Notes under the pieces: generated by a model
The model's input: the letters and a program-made list of their open reading frames with translations, nothing else
Databases searched by the model: none
What the model was told of the DNA's origin: nothing
In this document: in pieces, positions 51,442 to 60,454 of the stretch
Numbering within the stretch: the first letter of the stretch is position 1
Layout: every line of letters begins with the position of its first letter
From: Bacteroidales bacterium
GTDB lineage: Bacteria > Bacteroidota > Bacteroidia > Bacteroidales > Marinilabiliaceae
Direction of reading: 5' to 3'
Assembly (NCBI GenBank): GCA_017960905.1
Contig: JAGCYH010000007.1
Span: 1-60,632 of the forward strand
DNA length: 60,632 nt
Position numbers and translations under genes: made by a program

Positions 51442-52410
51442 TCAATTTTCAATTATTACCACTTCGGGTTCTTCGCGCGGGGCGAAATGCTTTGCTTGCT
51501 TGCGGCCATAACCCAATCGCAAAAGCACTGACGGATAGCTGTTTACGCTAAGTTCGCTGCGCAGCTGCTCTGCCAGTTCGGGCACTTCGCACGGCTGGTT
51601 GCTGAAGCTGTACGCCAACCCCGACGCTGTCACGTTGAGCAGAAAGCGCTCAAGCGCTTTCCCGACTTTTATCCAGTTGGCGGCTGTGTTTTCTTTTGCG
51701 CTGAAAAGGCAATATGCTGATGCCGAGCTGTTTACGGCCATGTCGGTCTTGTTCTGCGACTTTGGTTTCAGAAACATCTTTATTATGCGTCGTCCGAAGA
51801 TTTTCGGCGTAGCCGGAAATCCCAAAACGTTGTAGCACAGACCGTTGCGCGTCTGCGCAACGTGCCGTTTGTTGAAGCGCATCCATTGCGTCAGTTCGTT
51901 TTTGAAAGCCGTGTCGGACATTTGTATTATGTTGCCTTCGTAAATAAGCCGGCTCAGAGTTTGCGCCTCGGCCGACTCGCTGTGAAATATTGCCGTCGTT
52001 ACATCTTCTTGATTCTCAGCGAAATTCAGTTTTTCGGGTGAGATTCTCTCACCCGAAAACTGTCCGCGGTATGTATGGCGGTTCTTTATCGAAGCGAAAA
52101 GCGTATCTTCGGCGCAATTGCCTTTGCCAGAGAACGTTACCACAATCTTTTCGCCGTCGAACGTGTAGTCGGACGAGTATCCGTAGTGGTTGGCGGCAAT
52201 CTGCATATTTTCGAGCGCGCAGCCCAGACTGATGAAAAGTTCGCGGTCGGTGGAGTCGACCACGGGCAGATGCTTTGAGAAATCGGGCTCTATAATTATC
52301 TGATTTTCAGATATCTGATATTTCCATGGTTGCGAGTTGTGCCCCGACGGGGCACAAACCGCAAACGAAATCAGAATTTTGGCCAGTTCGATGAATGTGA
52401 GTGTTTCCAT
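51442..52410 (-). CDS. Nitroreductase-family flavoprotein
   Basis: A 322-residue protein from the ATG at 52410. CAPSGHNSQPWKYQI (about residues 17-31) is the FMN-binding start of the Acg/nitroreductase family, and SGLAYSFSNQPCEVPELAEQ with PSVLLRLGYG near the C-terminus completes it. It lies one base after the TetR gene, so it is very likely the regulator's target, for instance for reducing a quinone or nitro compound. Confidence 0.85.
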   Translation of the reverse strand: METLTFIELAKILISFAVCAPSGHNSQPWKYQISENQIIIEPDFSKHLPVVDSTDRELFISLGCALENMQIAANHYGYSSDYTFDGEKIVVTFSGKGNCAEDTLFASIKNRHTYRGQFSGERISPEKLNFAENQEDVTTAIFHSESAEAQTLSRLIYEGNIIQMSDTAFKNELTQWMRFNKRHVAQTRNGLCYNVLGFPATPKIFGRRIIKMFLKPKSQNKTDMAVNSSASAYCLFSAKENTAANWIKVGKALERFLLNVTASGLAYSFSNQPCEVPELAEQLRSELSVNSYPSVLLRLGYGRKQAKHFAPREEPEVVIIEN

Positions 52411-52411
52411 T

Positions 52412-52996
52412 TTAGTCGAGTATTTTGTCGAATATATAATCAATAGTTTCGGTAATTTGTTGCCAGCCGCTGTCGGCATTGATTTCGAGCGAGTTGTACA
52501 CGGGGCAGCTCTCGCTCAGAATGCTAAGGTATGGTACAGAGGCAGTTATGAGCGAGGCGACTGCTGCCACTCGGCTGCGCTCGTGGCCGGTTTGTTGGCA
52601 TACAGAGTCGATAATCTTCATGCCCATCTCCTCGCGCATTCGGCGCAGGCGGTCTATTGCCGGGTTCTGCGTCGACAGCTCCCAGCGGTAAAGTTTACGT
52701 AGCGCCGGCGACTTGCGCAGCATGTCGATGTAGGCTCTGAAAATCTGCTTCGCAAACTCGCGCACATCGCTGCATGGCAGCGATGCAAAGTCGGCGTTGA
52801 GCCAGAAATCGTTTGTCTCTATGTATTTTACGAGCAGTTGGTCAACGTTGTTGAAGTATCTGTATATCAGCACTTTCGAAACGCCCGAAGCCGCCGCTAC
52901 GGCGTTCACGCCCACGGCCTCGAAGCCGTCGCGCTCGACTATCGTGCCCACCGCATCCAAGATGCGTTTTTCGGTCATGTCTCTGTCTTTTTTCAT
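52412..52996 (-). CDS. TetR-family regulator
   Basis: A 194-residue repressor with an N-terminal TetR HTH at about residues 8-55 (EKRILDAVGTIVERDGFEAV, then ASGVSKVLIYRYFNNVDQLL) and a helical ligand-binding domain. A palindrome within its own promoter at 53036-53053 is the probable operator. The nitroreductase gene follows after one base. The inducer is unknown. Confidence 0.9.
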   Translation of the reverse strand: MKKDRDMTEKRILDAVGTIVERDGFEAVGVNAVAAASGVSKVLIYRYFNNVDQLLVKYIETNDFWLNADFASLPCSDVREFAKQIFRAYIDMLRKSPALRKLYRWELSTQNPAIDRLRRMREEMGMKIIDSVCQQTGHERSRVAAVASLITASVPYLSILSESCPVYNSLEINADSGWQQITETIDYIFDKILD

Positions 52997-53027
52997 AATA
53001 TAAAAAACGAATGTTACTTTGCGGTTA

Positions 53028-53058
53028 CAAAAGTATGTTACCTTTTGGTAACAAACAA
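53028..53058 (-). promoter_or_regulatory. tetR promoter with embedded operator
   Basis: On the minus strand: TTG (53058-53056), 20 bases, TACTTTTG (53035-53028). The palindrome tgttacc-TTTT-ggtaaca (53036-53053) fills the spacer, and two more GTTAC half-sites lie at 53013-53017 and 53024-53028, so the protein could cover the whole promoter. Confidence 0.65.
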
Positions 53059-53095
53059 GAGAATTTTCATTTTTTTTCTGAAAAAGGCAAAAAAA

Positions 53096-53129
53096 GTGCG
53101 GATTGTCATATTTTTATGACAATCCGCAC
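53096..53129 (-). terminator. Terminator of the secreted hydrolase gene
   Basis: Stem gtgcggattgtcata / tatgacaatccgcac with a TTTT loop; on the minus strand it is followed by T5. Confidence 0.85.
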
Positions 53130-53157
53130 CAATGGAAAAATTGTGATAAAAATTAGA

Positions 53158-54114
53158 TTATTTCTTTGCTTCTCGGGCTTCGTTGAGGAAGCCTACCATC
53201 TTGTTGAGGTTCTCCTCGGTATACATGTTCATGCCGTGTCCGCCCTTTTCGACAACAGTAATGTCGGTTTTTACTTTGCCCATTTTCAGCATGTTGTAGA
53301 GTTTCAGGCCTTGGCAGGGCGGCACAACATTGTCGTCGGTGCCGTGGAAGATGATGAGAGGCGGGTCGTTCTCGTCGATGTAGGTAATAGGGCTGAGCGA
53401 GCGGTATGTGTCCTCGTTGCCTGGCACTTCGCAGCCCAGCAGGGCTGCTTCGGGGCTCATAGGCATAGTAACGGGGCCACCGCAGTCCATGCAGAGCAAG
53501 TCGATAGGTCCCGACCAGTCGCAGGCGGCGTCAACCTTGCTGCTTTGCGAGGTGTATTTGCCGAGCGAGCCTTCGAGGTCGATTTCAACAGCGCCCACTT
53601 TCTCTTTGGCGGTGCCGCTTGTGGTGGCGGCGAGCGAAGCCAAATGGCCGCCCGACGAGAAGCCTGAGGTGGCTATGAACGAGGTGTCGAATTTGTATTT
53701 CGCGGCTTCGCCGCGAACAAATCGGAGAACAGCCTTAATGTCGTGTATCTGAGCCGGATATTTGGCATCGGAGCTTGAACGGTGGTTGGGCGTAACGACG
53801 GCGTAGCCGGCGTTGAGCAGGGCTTGCACGATAGTGCCAAGGTCGGCCATGCCTTTAGAGTTGTTGCTGAACCACGCGCTGCCGTAGATGTGAACAACAA
53901 CAGGGTATTTGTCTTTTTTCTCTTTGGGCAGATAGATGTCGAGCTTGTGATATACCTGATCGTCGCCGACATAGTCGATGTCGGCGAACTTTTCGGAGTA
54001 TTCCATTTTCACTTCGGGCATTTGGAAACCTCCAAAACCGCCTGCCGGCTGCGCTTTCGCAACCATCGCGCCGCACAAAGCCAACGCACTGATTATTAAT
54101 GATTTCATTGTCAT
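53158..54114 (-). CDS. Secreted alpha/beta-hydrolase (BD-FAE-like)
   Basis: A 318-residue protein with a signal peptide (SLIISALALCGAMVAKAQ). The hydrolase core has the oxyanion segment VVHIYGSAWFSNN (about residues 71-83), the nucleophile elbow SGFSSGGHLASLA (about 149-161) and the catalytic His in KGGHGMNMY (about 292-300). This resembles bifunctional feruloyl/acetyl esterases and lipase-like proteins secreted by Bacteroidota to trim plant glycans. Start may be the second Met (54108). Terminated at 53096. Confidence 0.85.
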   Translation of the reverse strand: MTMKSLIISALALCGAMVAKAQPAGGFGGFQMPEVKMEYSEKFADIDYVGDDQVYHKLDIYLPKEKKDKYPVVVHIYGSAWFSNNSKGMADLGTIVQALLNAGYAVVTPNHRSSSDAKYPAQIHDIKAVLRFVRGEAAKYKFDTSFIATSGFSSGGHLASLAATTSGTAKEKVGAVEIDLEGSLGKYTSQSSKVDAACDWSGPIDLLCMDCGGPVTMPMSPEAALLGCEVPGNEDTYRSLSPITYIDENDPPLIIFHGTDDNVVPPCQGLKLYNMLKMGKVKTDITVVEKGGHGMNMYTEENLNKMVGFLNEAREAKK

Positions 54115-54252
54115 TTTTTATTTATATGTTTCAAATTAATAATGCAAGTATAGTCATTTCTGACAGAAAAAAGAAATTAAATAGATAAAAAGAAACGTTC
54201 AGACGCTGAAAAGGTCATTTTTATCTTTTATACAAATAACAGAAAGGATGTT

Positions 54253-54283
54253 TTTGTTTATAGTAACAAACTAATTATCTTTG
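54253..54283 (+). promoter_or_regulatory. Promoter of the restriction-modification operon
   Basis: TTTG (54253-54256), 19 bases, TATCTTTG (54276-54283): full consensus. The spacer holds tttgtt...aacaaa (54253-54258, 54265-54270), a short inverted repeat that may bind a regulator. Confidence 0.7.
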
Positions 54284-54303
54284 TTCGCAAAAGAAAAAGA
54301 CAA

Positions 54304-55215
54304 ATGAAAGCGAAACCATTCGTCAAGTGGGTTGGCGGCAAAGGCCAACTCATTGACCAACTGGAAGCATTGCTTCCCGCTGACTTTGACCAATGGGAAA
54401 ACGTCACTTACATTGAGCCTTTTGTGGGCGGAGGAGCTATGCTCTTCCATATGTTGCAGACGCATTCCAATATCAAGTCGGCTATAATCAATGATATTAA
54501 CGCGGATTTAACTACTTGCTACAGAGTGGTTAAGGAACAACCGTCGGCTCTCGTCGATTCACTAAAGCAGATACAAAAAGAGTATTATGCGCTAAAATCT
54601 GAAGAAGCCCGACGCGATTTCTTTATGCAGATGCGTGACGAATTCAATACCAAAGCGCTTGATACGATTCGAAATACAACGTTGTTTTTCTTTCTGAACC
54701 GCACTTGTTTCAATGGCTTGTATCGGGTAAACAAGGCTGGACTTTTCAATGTGCCGTTCGGCAGATACGAAACACCCACAATCTGCGACCCCATAACCAT
54801 TTACGCCGATAGCGAACTTTTGCAAAATGTTGAAATTTTGACAGGTGATTATCAGCAGACGTTGGAATATGCGGTTGGAAACACTCTTTTCTATTTCGAC
54901 CCGCCGTATCGCCCGTTGAGCAACACAAGCAGTTTCAACGATTACGCAAAAGAAGCCTTCAACGACCTTGCTCAAAAGCGATTGAAAGATTTTTGCGATA
55001 CGGTTGAAGATGCAGGGTTCAACTTTATGTTAAGCAATTCCGATTGCTTCAATACACCGCTTAAAGACCGCTTCTTCGAAGATTTGTATTTGGCATATAA
55101 AATTGAGCGTGTTTGGGCGTCACGTAGCGTTAATGCCAATCCAAACAAACGTGGAAAACTACAAGAAATACTTGTGCACAATTACGAACATACTAAACTT
55201 AAACTGGCAGTATAA
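54304..55215 (+). CDS. dam: DNA adenine methyltransferase, Dam/M.DpnII (D12) class
   Basis: A 303-residue alpha-class N6-adenine methyltransferase expected to act on GATC. PFVKWVGGKGQLIDQLE (residues 5-21) is the SAM-binding start, YIEPFVGGGAMLFHML the following block, and DPPY the catalytic motif (Asp199-Tyr202). Length is close to Dam and M.DpnM. First gene of a DpnII-type operon, two bases before the endonuclease gene. AT-rich compared with the chromosome, which suggests acquisition. Confidence 0.93.
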   Translation: MKAKPFVKWVGGKGQLIDQLEALLPADFDQWENVTYIEPFVGGGAMLFHMLQTHSNIKSAIINDINADLTTCYRVVKEQPSALVDSLKQIQKEYYALKSEEARRDFFMQMRDEFNTKALDTIRNTTLFFFLNRTCFNGLYRVNKAGLFNVPFGRYETPTICDPITIYADSELLQNVEILTGDYQQTLEYAVGNTLFYFDPPYRPLSNTSSFNDYAKEAFNDLAQKRLKDFCDTVEDAGFNFMLSNSDCFNTPLKDRFFEDLYLAYKIERVWASRSVNANPNKRGKLQEILVHNYEHTKLKLAV

Positions 55216-55217
55216 AT

Positions 55218-56051
55218 ATGGCGGCACATACAACTAAACAATTTGATATTTTCATTTCGCAATTAAAAGAAACCAATCAAACATTGGATTTCTTTTGTGA
55301 CTTTGAAAAAATCGGTCGAAACGTTGACGATATAAAGTTAAGTCTCTGTATGCTGAATAGTTTAATTGGAACTTCTGATTTAAGAAAATCTGTTGAAACT
55401 ATTTGGAACAGGGATAAAACGGCGTTTTCTGTTCTGCCAATTTTAATTGCGGTTAGAGACGAAGGCAGCAAAAAAGTTCTTGATTCGCTAAATAATATTG
55501 TCGATATAAAAACTTTTTTCGGTTCTGTTGACAGAGTAATTGAGTTTTTAGAGAACACGGGATTGGCTGATTTATTCCGAAATCGCACAATTAAAGACCT
55601 TGTTGATTATGTTTTTGGCATAGAAACGGGATTGGATACCAATGCCCGCAAAAACCGCAGCGGTCATATTATGGAAAATACTGTGGCTCAGATATTTAAA
55701 GATAACAACATAAAATATCGTCAAGAAATATATTCCTCTGAATGGCAAGCAATTACAGATGTTCTCGGCGACGATGAAAAACGGTTTGATTTTGTGATTG
55801 AAACGTCAGAAAAAACATATTTGATTGAAGTTAATTTTTACAGCGCTGGCGGCTCAAAACTCAACGAAGTTGCTCGCTCTTATTCAGAACTTGCGCCCAA
55901 AATTAACTCTGTCAATGGTTTTGAGTTTGTTTGGATTACTGATGGAATCGGTTGGAAATCAGCCAAAAACAAACTTCAAGAAGCGTACAGTATCATTCCG
56001 CGTGTTTACAACTTGACGGATATTGTTAACTTTATAAACGAAATCAAATAA
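55218..56051 (+). CDS. DpnII-family type II restriction endonuclease
   Basis: A 277-residue endonuclease of the DpnII family (R.DpnII is of similar length), which cuts unmethylated GATC. KNRSGHIMENTVAQIF (about residues 150-165) is the conserved start of the catalytic half. Candidate PD-(D/E)XK residues lie in KRFDFVIETSEKTYLIEVNF (Asp near 195, Glu near 208). It is bracketed by methyltransferase genes that should protect host GATC sites. Confidence 0.9.
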   Translation: MAAHTTKQFDIFISQLKETNQTLDFFCDFEKIGRNVDDIKLSLCMLNSLIGTSDLRKSVETIWNRDKTAFSVLPILIAVRDEGSKKVLDSLNNIVDIKTFFGSVDRVIEFLENTGLADLFRNRTIKDLVDYVFGIETGLDTNARKNRSGHIMENTVAQIFKDNNIKYRQEIYSSEWQAITDVLGDDEKRFDFVIETSEKTYLIEVNFYSAGGSKLNEVARSYSELAPKINSVNGFEFVWITDGIGWKSAKNKLQEAYSIIPRVYNLTDIVNFINEIK

Positions 56052-56052
56052 A

Positions 56053-56577
56053 ATGGCTAAAAATATTTATCCTCATAAAATTGACTTGAAGGCATTGAGT
56101 ATAAGAAATACCAATCGTCAAGATTTTGCTGCCCAATTGATTGGTATAGAATACCGTGGCTATGAAGTAGAGCAATGTGATGACGGTCGCAAAATAGTTA
56201 TCACCAAGCCGGGCGGAAAGCGTGTTTTTGGACAACCCAAAAAAGAGGATATTTTAGTATTTATCTTCAATCCAACAGACGAAACGCTTTGGCAGATAAC
56301 ACATAAGCAAATTTTTGAGGATGTAGAAGCCAAATGTCAAGAAAACAAAGAAGAGGGCAAGAAGTTTATCTCTTTGCTTGAACGGACATTAAACGGTGAA
56401 GAACCAATGGATTTTATTGAAGATATTCGTTCGTTATCATTTCACACAGGTGAAAAACCCGAAGTGTTGATTAAGGCTTACAAATGGATTTGGGGACAAG
56501 AAGATGTCAATTATCCCAACGGCGAAGGTCGTTTTAAATCTTGGTCAGGCTATGTCGAATTATTAAAATCATTGTGA
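56053..56577 (+). CDS. Unrecognised protein inside the DpnII-type operon
   Basis: A 174-residue soluble protein, one base after the endonuclease gene and three before the second methyltransferase gene, so it is almost certainly cotranscribed. The N-terminal half (IRNTNRQDFAAQLIGIEYRG, then KIVITKPGGKRVFGQPKKED) looks like a small alpha/beta nucleic-acid-binding domain. The C-terminal half is helical with KAYKWIWGQEDVNYPNGEGR. It is not a known controller HTH or methyltransferase. It could tune or target the restriction activity; that is inference from position only. Confidence 0.75.
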   Translation: MAKNIYPHKIDLKALSIRNTNRQDFAAQLIGIEYRGYEVEQCDDGRKIVITKPGGKRVFGQPKKEDILVFIFNPTDETLWQITHKQIFEDVEAKCQENKEEGKKFISLLERTLNGEEPMDFIEDIRSLSFHTGEKPEVLIKAYKWIWGQEDVNYPNGEGRFKSWSGYVELLKSL

Positions 56578-56580
56578 AAA

Positions 56581-57759
56581 GTGCAGACATTTCCAAACTT
56601 CACTCTCCACCTTGCCGACTGCATCGACATTATTCCGCAACTACCTGATAATTCCCTCGATGCCATCTTTGCCGACCCGCCGTATTTTCTCTCAAATGGA
56701 GGAATTTCGGTTCAGAGCGGCAAACAGGTTTGCGTTGACAAAGGCGATTGGGACAAAGGCGGAACGCCCGAATATATTTATAACTTTAATCGTCGTTGGT
56801 TGGAACTTTGCCGCCCGAAACTTAAAGATAACGGAACGATTTGGATTTCAGGAACATATCATAATATATTTACCGTTCAACGTTGTTTGCAGGAACTTGG
56901 TTACAAAATTCTGAATATCATTACGTGGCAGAAAACCGACCCGCCGCCAAACCTTTCGTGTCGGTATTTTAATTTTTCTACTGAATTGATAATTTGGGCG
57001 CGGAAGTCCGAAAAAGTGCCTCACAAATTCAATTACGAGGTAATGAGACACCTCAACGGCGACAAGCAAATGACAGATGTTTGGCGTTTGCCTGCCGTTG
57101 GCAAATGGGAAAAAACTTGTGGCAAACACCCAACGCAAAAGCCATTGCGTTTGCTTTATCGCATTATTTTAGCATCTACCGACGAAGGCGGAACAATTTT
57201 AGACCCCTTTGCCGGAAGTAGCACTACGGGCATTGCTGCAAATCTTTTGGGCAGAAACTATATTGGAATTGAAAAAGAAAAAGAGTTTTTCGATTTGAGC
57301 ATTGCCCGCCGCAACGAATTGGAAGACAACGAAAAACGTCAAAAACTTTTAGACAATATTCGCAAAACTGAGAACAGTGCAACCGTTCTCGTTAATCACG
57401 CTCGCAAAGAATTGCGCGAGTTGATGATAGAGAAAGGGATTTGCTATCTTCGCGCAGGAGATTCCAAAGGTTCTTTGCAAGTAACGCCCGGTTTTGAGCG
57501 GATGAAATATGTTCTTTTGCACACCAACGGCGAAAACTGTCAGATGTTCAAATTGAAAAAAGAAGGAACTTTTCAGATTTGGACAAAAGAAAACCTCGAA
57601 AAATATGGTTTTTCGCCCGAACATTCAACGCATTACATTGTTTTGCATTTTGATAACACAAAAGAAGTTGGTTTTGAAAAACAGCTAAATCTGAAACAAA
57701 AGATCAACACTTATCGCGCTAAAATCAGACCGTTAAGTGATTTTGTCGGAATAATGTAA
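56581..57759 (+). CDS. Second DNA adenine methyltransferase (DpnA/M2.DpnII-like) with C-terminal extension
   Basis: A 392-residue beta-class N6-adenine methyltransferase; the start is GTG at 56581. IFADPPYFLSNGGISVQSGK contains the catalytic DPPY (Asp32-Tyr35), and DPFAGSSTTGIAANLLGRNY (about residues 206-225) the SAM-binding FxGxG, in the order of class beta. DpnA-type enzymes are about 270 residues and can methylate single-stranded DNA. Here about 150 residues follow (from GICYLRAGDSKGSLQV to the end) that I do not recognise. Last gene of the operon. Confidence 0.9.
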   Translation: MQTFPNFTLHLADCIDIIPQLPDNSLDAIFADPPYFLSNGGISVQSGKQVCVDKGDWDKGGTPEYIYNFNRRWLELCRPKLKDNGTIWISGTYHNIFTVQRCLQELGYKILNIITWQKTDPPPNLSCRYFNFSTELIIWARKSEKVPHKFNYEVMRHLNGDKQMTDVWRLPAVGKWEKTCGKHPTQKPLRLLYRIILASTDEGGTILDPFAGSSTTGIAANLLGRNYIGIEKEKEFFDLSIARRNELEDNEKRQKLLDNIRKTENSATVLVNHARKELRELMIEKGICYLRAGDSKGSLQVTPGFERMKYVLLHTNGENCQMFKLKKEGTFQIWTKENLEKYGFSPEHSTHYIVLHFDNTKEVGFEKQLNLKQKINTYRAKIRPLSDFVGIM

Positions 57760-57821
57760 AAAAAACCACTACATTTGCGCCTACATAACGGAGCAATTAA
57801 TAACATAAAAAATATAAAGAC

Positions 57822-58529
57822 ATGCGATTCAAAAGAATTTTATTGAAGTTGAGTGGCGAGTCGCTCATGGGCAAGCAGGGCTACGGCATCGACCCTGAGC
57901 GTTTGGGCGAGTATGCCCGTCAGATAAAAGAGATAGCCGACTTGGGCGTTCAGATTGGCATAGTGATAGGAGGTGGCAACATCTTCCGCGGACTGAGCGG
58001 AGCATCGAAAGGATTCGACCGTTACAAAGGCGACCAGATGGGAATGCTGGCTACTGTAATCAACGCTATGGCTCTCTCGTCGGCGCTCGAGAGCGTGGGC
58101 CAGAAAGCGCGCGTGCTCACTGCCATACGCATGGAGCCTGTTGGCGAGATGTATTCGAAGCCAAAGGCCATCGAAGCACTTAACCGCGGCGAAGTGGCCA
58201 TCTTCTCGGCTGGCACGGGTAACCCATATTTTACTACCGACACAGGTTCGTCGCTTCGCGGCATCGAAATAGAAGCCGATGTAATGCTCAAAGGCACGCG
58301 CGTCGACGGCATCTACACCGCCGACCCCGAGAAAGACCCAACGGCAACGAAGTTCGACGACATCACTTACGACGAGATTTATAACAAAGGTCTGAAAGTG
58401 ATGGATCTCACTGCCACCACCATGTGCAAAGAGAACAACCTGCCTATCATTGTGTTCAACATGGACAAGCCCGGAAACCTCATTAAGGTCATCAAAGGCG
58501 AGAAAATTGGCACGTATGTGCATAATTGA
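57822..58529 (+). CDS. pyrH: UMP kinase
   Basis: A 235-residue hexameric UMP kinase that makes UDP for RNA, DNA and sugar nucleotides. RILLKLSGESLMGKQGYGI at the N-terminus, GIVIGGGNIFRG (about residues 47-58), AIFSAGTGNPYFTTDTGSS (about 127-145) and VMLKGTRVDGIYTADP complete the family signature. A TACATTTG box at 57770-57777 may be its -7 element. It returns the sequence to ordinary chromosomal composition after the restriction operon. Confidence 0.96.
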   Translation: MRFKRILLKLSGESLMGKQGYGIDPERLGEYARQIKEIADLGVQIGIVIGGGNIFRGLSGASKGFDRYKGDQMGMLATVINAMALSSALESVGQKARVLTAIRMEPVGEMYSKPKAIEALNRGEVAIFSAGTGNPYFTTDTGSSLRGIEIEADVMLKGTRVDGIYTADPEKDPTATKFDDITYDEIYNKGLKVMDLTATTMCKENNLPIIVFNMDKPGNLIKVIKGEKIGTYVHN

Positions 58530-58566
58530 TTGAAATTTAGAAACATAAACAATAAAAAGAATTAGT

Positions 58567-60126
58567 ATGAAACAAAAAATATTACTCTTATGCTTTGTGC
58601 TTGCTTCTGCAATAGGCGCTTCAGCACAATCTGTCCTCTTTAAGAATCTAATGGTAAAGCCTGGAGGGAAATCCTTTATCGAGTTTACAATCACTGATGT
58701 GGCGTCTTGGAATGATTATTCAGGAATGCAATTTGGTATTCCTGTTCCAGAAGGTGTTAAGCCTGGAAGTAAGAAGGATATCGATTTTGGAGGTCTTTTG
58801 TTAGAGGGGGATCGAGAAACTACGATTGAAAACACTGATATTAAGTTGGTGAGAGATAATCCAGACTTTGATTTTGAAGGGACCTATATTTATTTTTCAC
58901 TAACGGGAGGCTATTATAACCTCTCTTATGAGGGAGAGGATGATGTGACAATTAAACTTCCTATCATTGTGAGTGAGGAGGCGGAAGAGGTAACTGAATT
59001 TGAGATGGATCTTGATGCTGTCAAGCAATCTTTTTTGATTCTAACTGAAGGTTTTCAATACGATTTTGTCGATGAGCAAGAATATGAAAATGGACTCATC
59101 ACGATTTCTTCAGGCTTTAGGGGAACGATTTTTGACCCTCGATCTGTTTCTGAGGATAAAAAATTTGAAACAGAGGATGAGTTGAAGGCTGTTTTGAGTA
59201 AAACCGAAAATACAATCGTAGAGTTTGCCGTTGAGGTACCAAGGGAATGGGCAAAGTTGCCAAATGTAGTCGTTAAGGGTAGGGCAAAGGAAATCATTTT
59301 GTCAAACAAAGAGGCCTACACTTATAAAAATGAAGAAGAAAAAGGATTTATGACGCAGAAAGTTTCCTTCACTTACAACTTCTCTGCAAAAGCTAAATCT
59401 TACACTGATTGTGGCTGGAACTCATTGGTAATTCCTTTCGATGGTAAGCCTGAGATCGAACCATTCACAAAAGCGACATCGGAGTCTGGTAAGTTCTGGG
59501 CGATGCAATTTTATGGATCCGATGAAAAAGGTCTTATATTCAACGACATGGAGGATGTAGTTTTCATGTCTAACCAACTTTATATCCTCGCATTTCCAGG
59601 AGAGTCTTTTGGTGAAAAAGAGTTTGAAGGTAACTCTCTCCTAATTACAGGAGAAGATGTTTGGGTTGCACATTCAGTTCCAGACTATAAACTCGGTGGC
59701 GATCCTTATTATTCAATGATTATTAATTATGGTGGTAAGACTACAAGTCCTAACGCATTTGTTCTTGATCCAGAGAAAAACAAGTATGTTTATAGTGAGT
59801 CGCCAGTTGATGTTCCTCCCTTCTCTACATTTGCTGTGAAAGATATAGGATCTGGTGATGAAGAGGGGTTGTCAACTCCTATCTTGGAAAAATATCAGTT
59901 CACTATTACGTCAGTAGAGCCCGCGCCGGTGGCTACAGGTATTGTGGTTTACACCCAAGGAGCCGACATTGTAATTAAAGCCGCAACAGGAGGTGAGGTC
60001 TCGGTTTACAGTCTCGGAGGCCAGTTGGTACGTAACGGTGTGAAGTACCACGAGGGCGAAACCCGTATAAAAGGTCTTAACCCTGGTGCTTACATTGTGG
60101 CCGGCAAGATTGTAGTGATTAAATAA
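58567..60126 (+). CDS. Secreted protein with short C-terminal secretion-type tail
   Basis: A 519-residue protein with a signal peptide (MKQKILLLCFVLASAIGASA, mature start near QSVLF). The N-terminal 150 residues look like a beta-sandwich (FIEFTITDVASWNDYSGMQF...). The rest is acidic and rich in Lys and Glu with repeats of beta-strand pattern; no catalytic motif seen. The tail EVSVYSLGGQLVRNG...GLNPGAYIVAGKIVVIK matches the small C-terminal domain on Bacteroidota secreted proteins. Probably extracellular; function unknown. Codon use is more AT-biased than in pyrH. Confidence 0.78.
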   Translation: MKQKILLLCFVLASAIGASAQSVLFKNLMVKPGGKSFIEFTITDVASWNDYSGMQFGIPVPEGVKPGSKKDIDFGGLLLEGDRETTIENTDIKLVRDNPDFDFEGTYIYFSLTGGYYNLSYEGEDDVTIKLPIIVSEEAEEVTEFEMDLDAVKQSFLILTEGFQYDFVDEQEYENGLITISSGFRGTIFDPRSVSEDKKFETEDELKAVLSKTENTIVEFAVEVPREWAKLPNVVVKGRAKEIILSNKEAYTYKNEEEKGFMTQKVSFTYNFSAKAKSYTDCGWNSLVIPFDGKPEIEPFTKATSESGKFWAMQFYGSDEKGLIFNDMEDVVFMSNQLYILAFPGESFGEKEFEGNSLLITGEDVWVAHSVPDYKLGGDPYYSMIINYGGKTTSPNAFVLDPEKNKYVYSESPVDVPPFSTFAVKDIGSGDEEGLSTPILEKYQFTITSVEPAPVATGIVVYTQGADIVIKAATGGEVSVYSLGGQLVRNGVKYHEGETRIKGLNPGAYIVAGKIVVIK

Positions 60127-60225
60127 GAATACCATAATAACTTTATTTAACACACGTCTAACCGTCGGATAATCAGCGCGTCGGCGAAGCCGCCGCGAAA
60201 ACTGCGCAAAAAACCTTGGAAAATA

Positions 60226-60257
60226 TTTGCGGGGAAAGAGAGAAACGTCTACCTTTG
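60226..60257 (+). promoter_or_regulatory. rRNA operon promoter
   Basis: TTTG (60226-60229), 20 bases, TACCTTTG (60250-60257): exact match to the Bacteroidota consensus, about 200 bases before the 16S gene. Confidence 0.8.
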
Positions 60258-60454
60258 CACCCGCTTTTCGACGGAAGAGTGGCCGGGACGCAGTTCCGAC
60301 CGTCTGCAAAAAGAGATTTTTTAGCAAAGGACAAAAGAGCGCCGTCCTTCGAGGGCGGCCTATTGACATAGTGGACATAGTGCAACAAAAGGGAAAAGCA
60401 ACAAAAGTCAATTCTTTCGGGCTCAAGGAAAAAACAAGAAAAAGTAATAAAATT
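60258..60454 (+). other. rRNA leader region
   Basis: About 190 bases from the promoter to the 16S 5' end, without a coding sequence. It carries inverted segments (for example gacgg...ccgtc near 60270-60303 and cgccgtcc/gggcggcc near 60341-60359) and A-rich tracts typical of the antitermination and processing leader. Confidence 0.6.
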
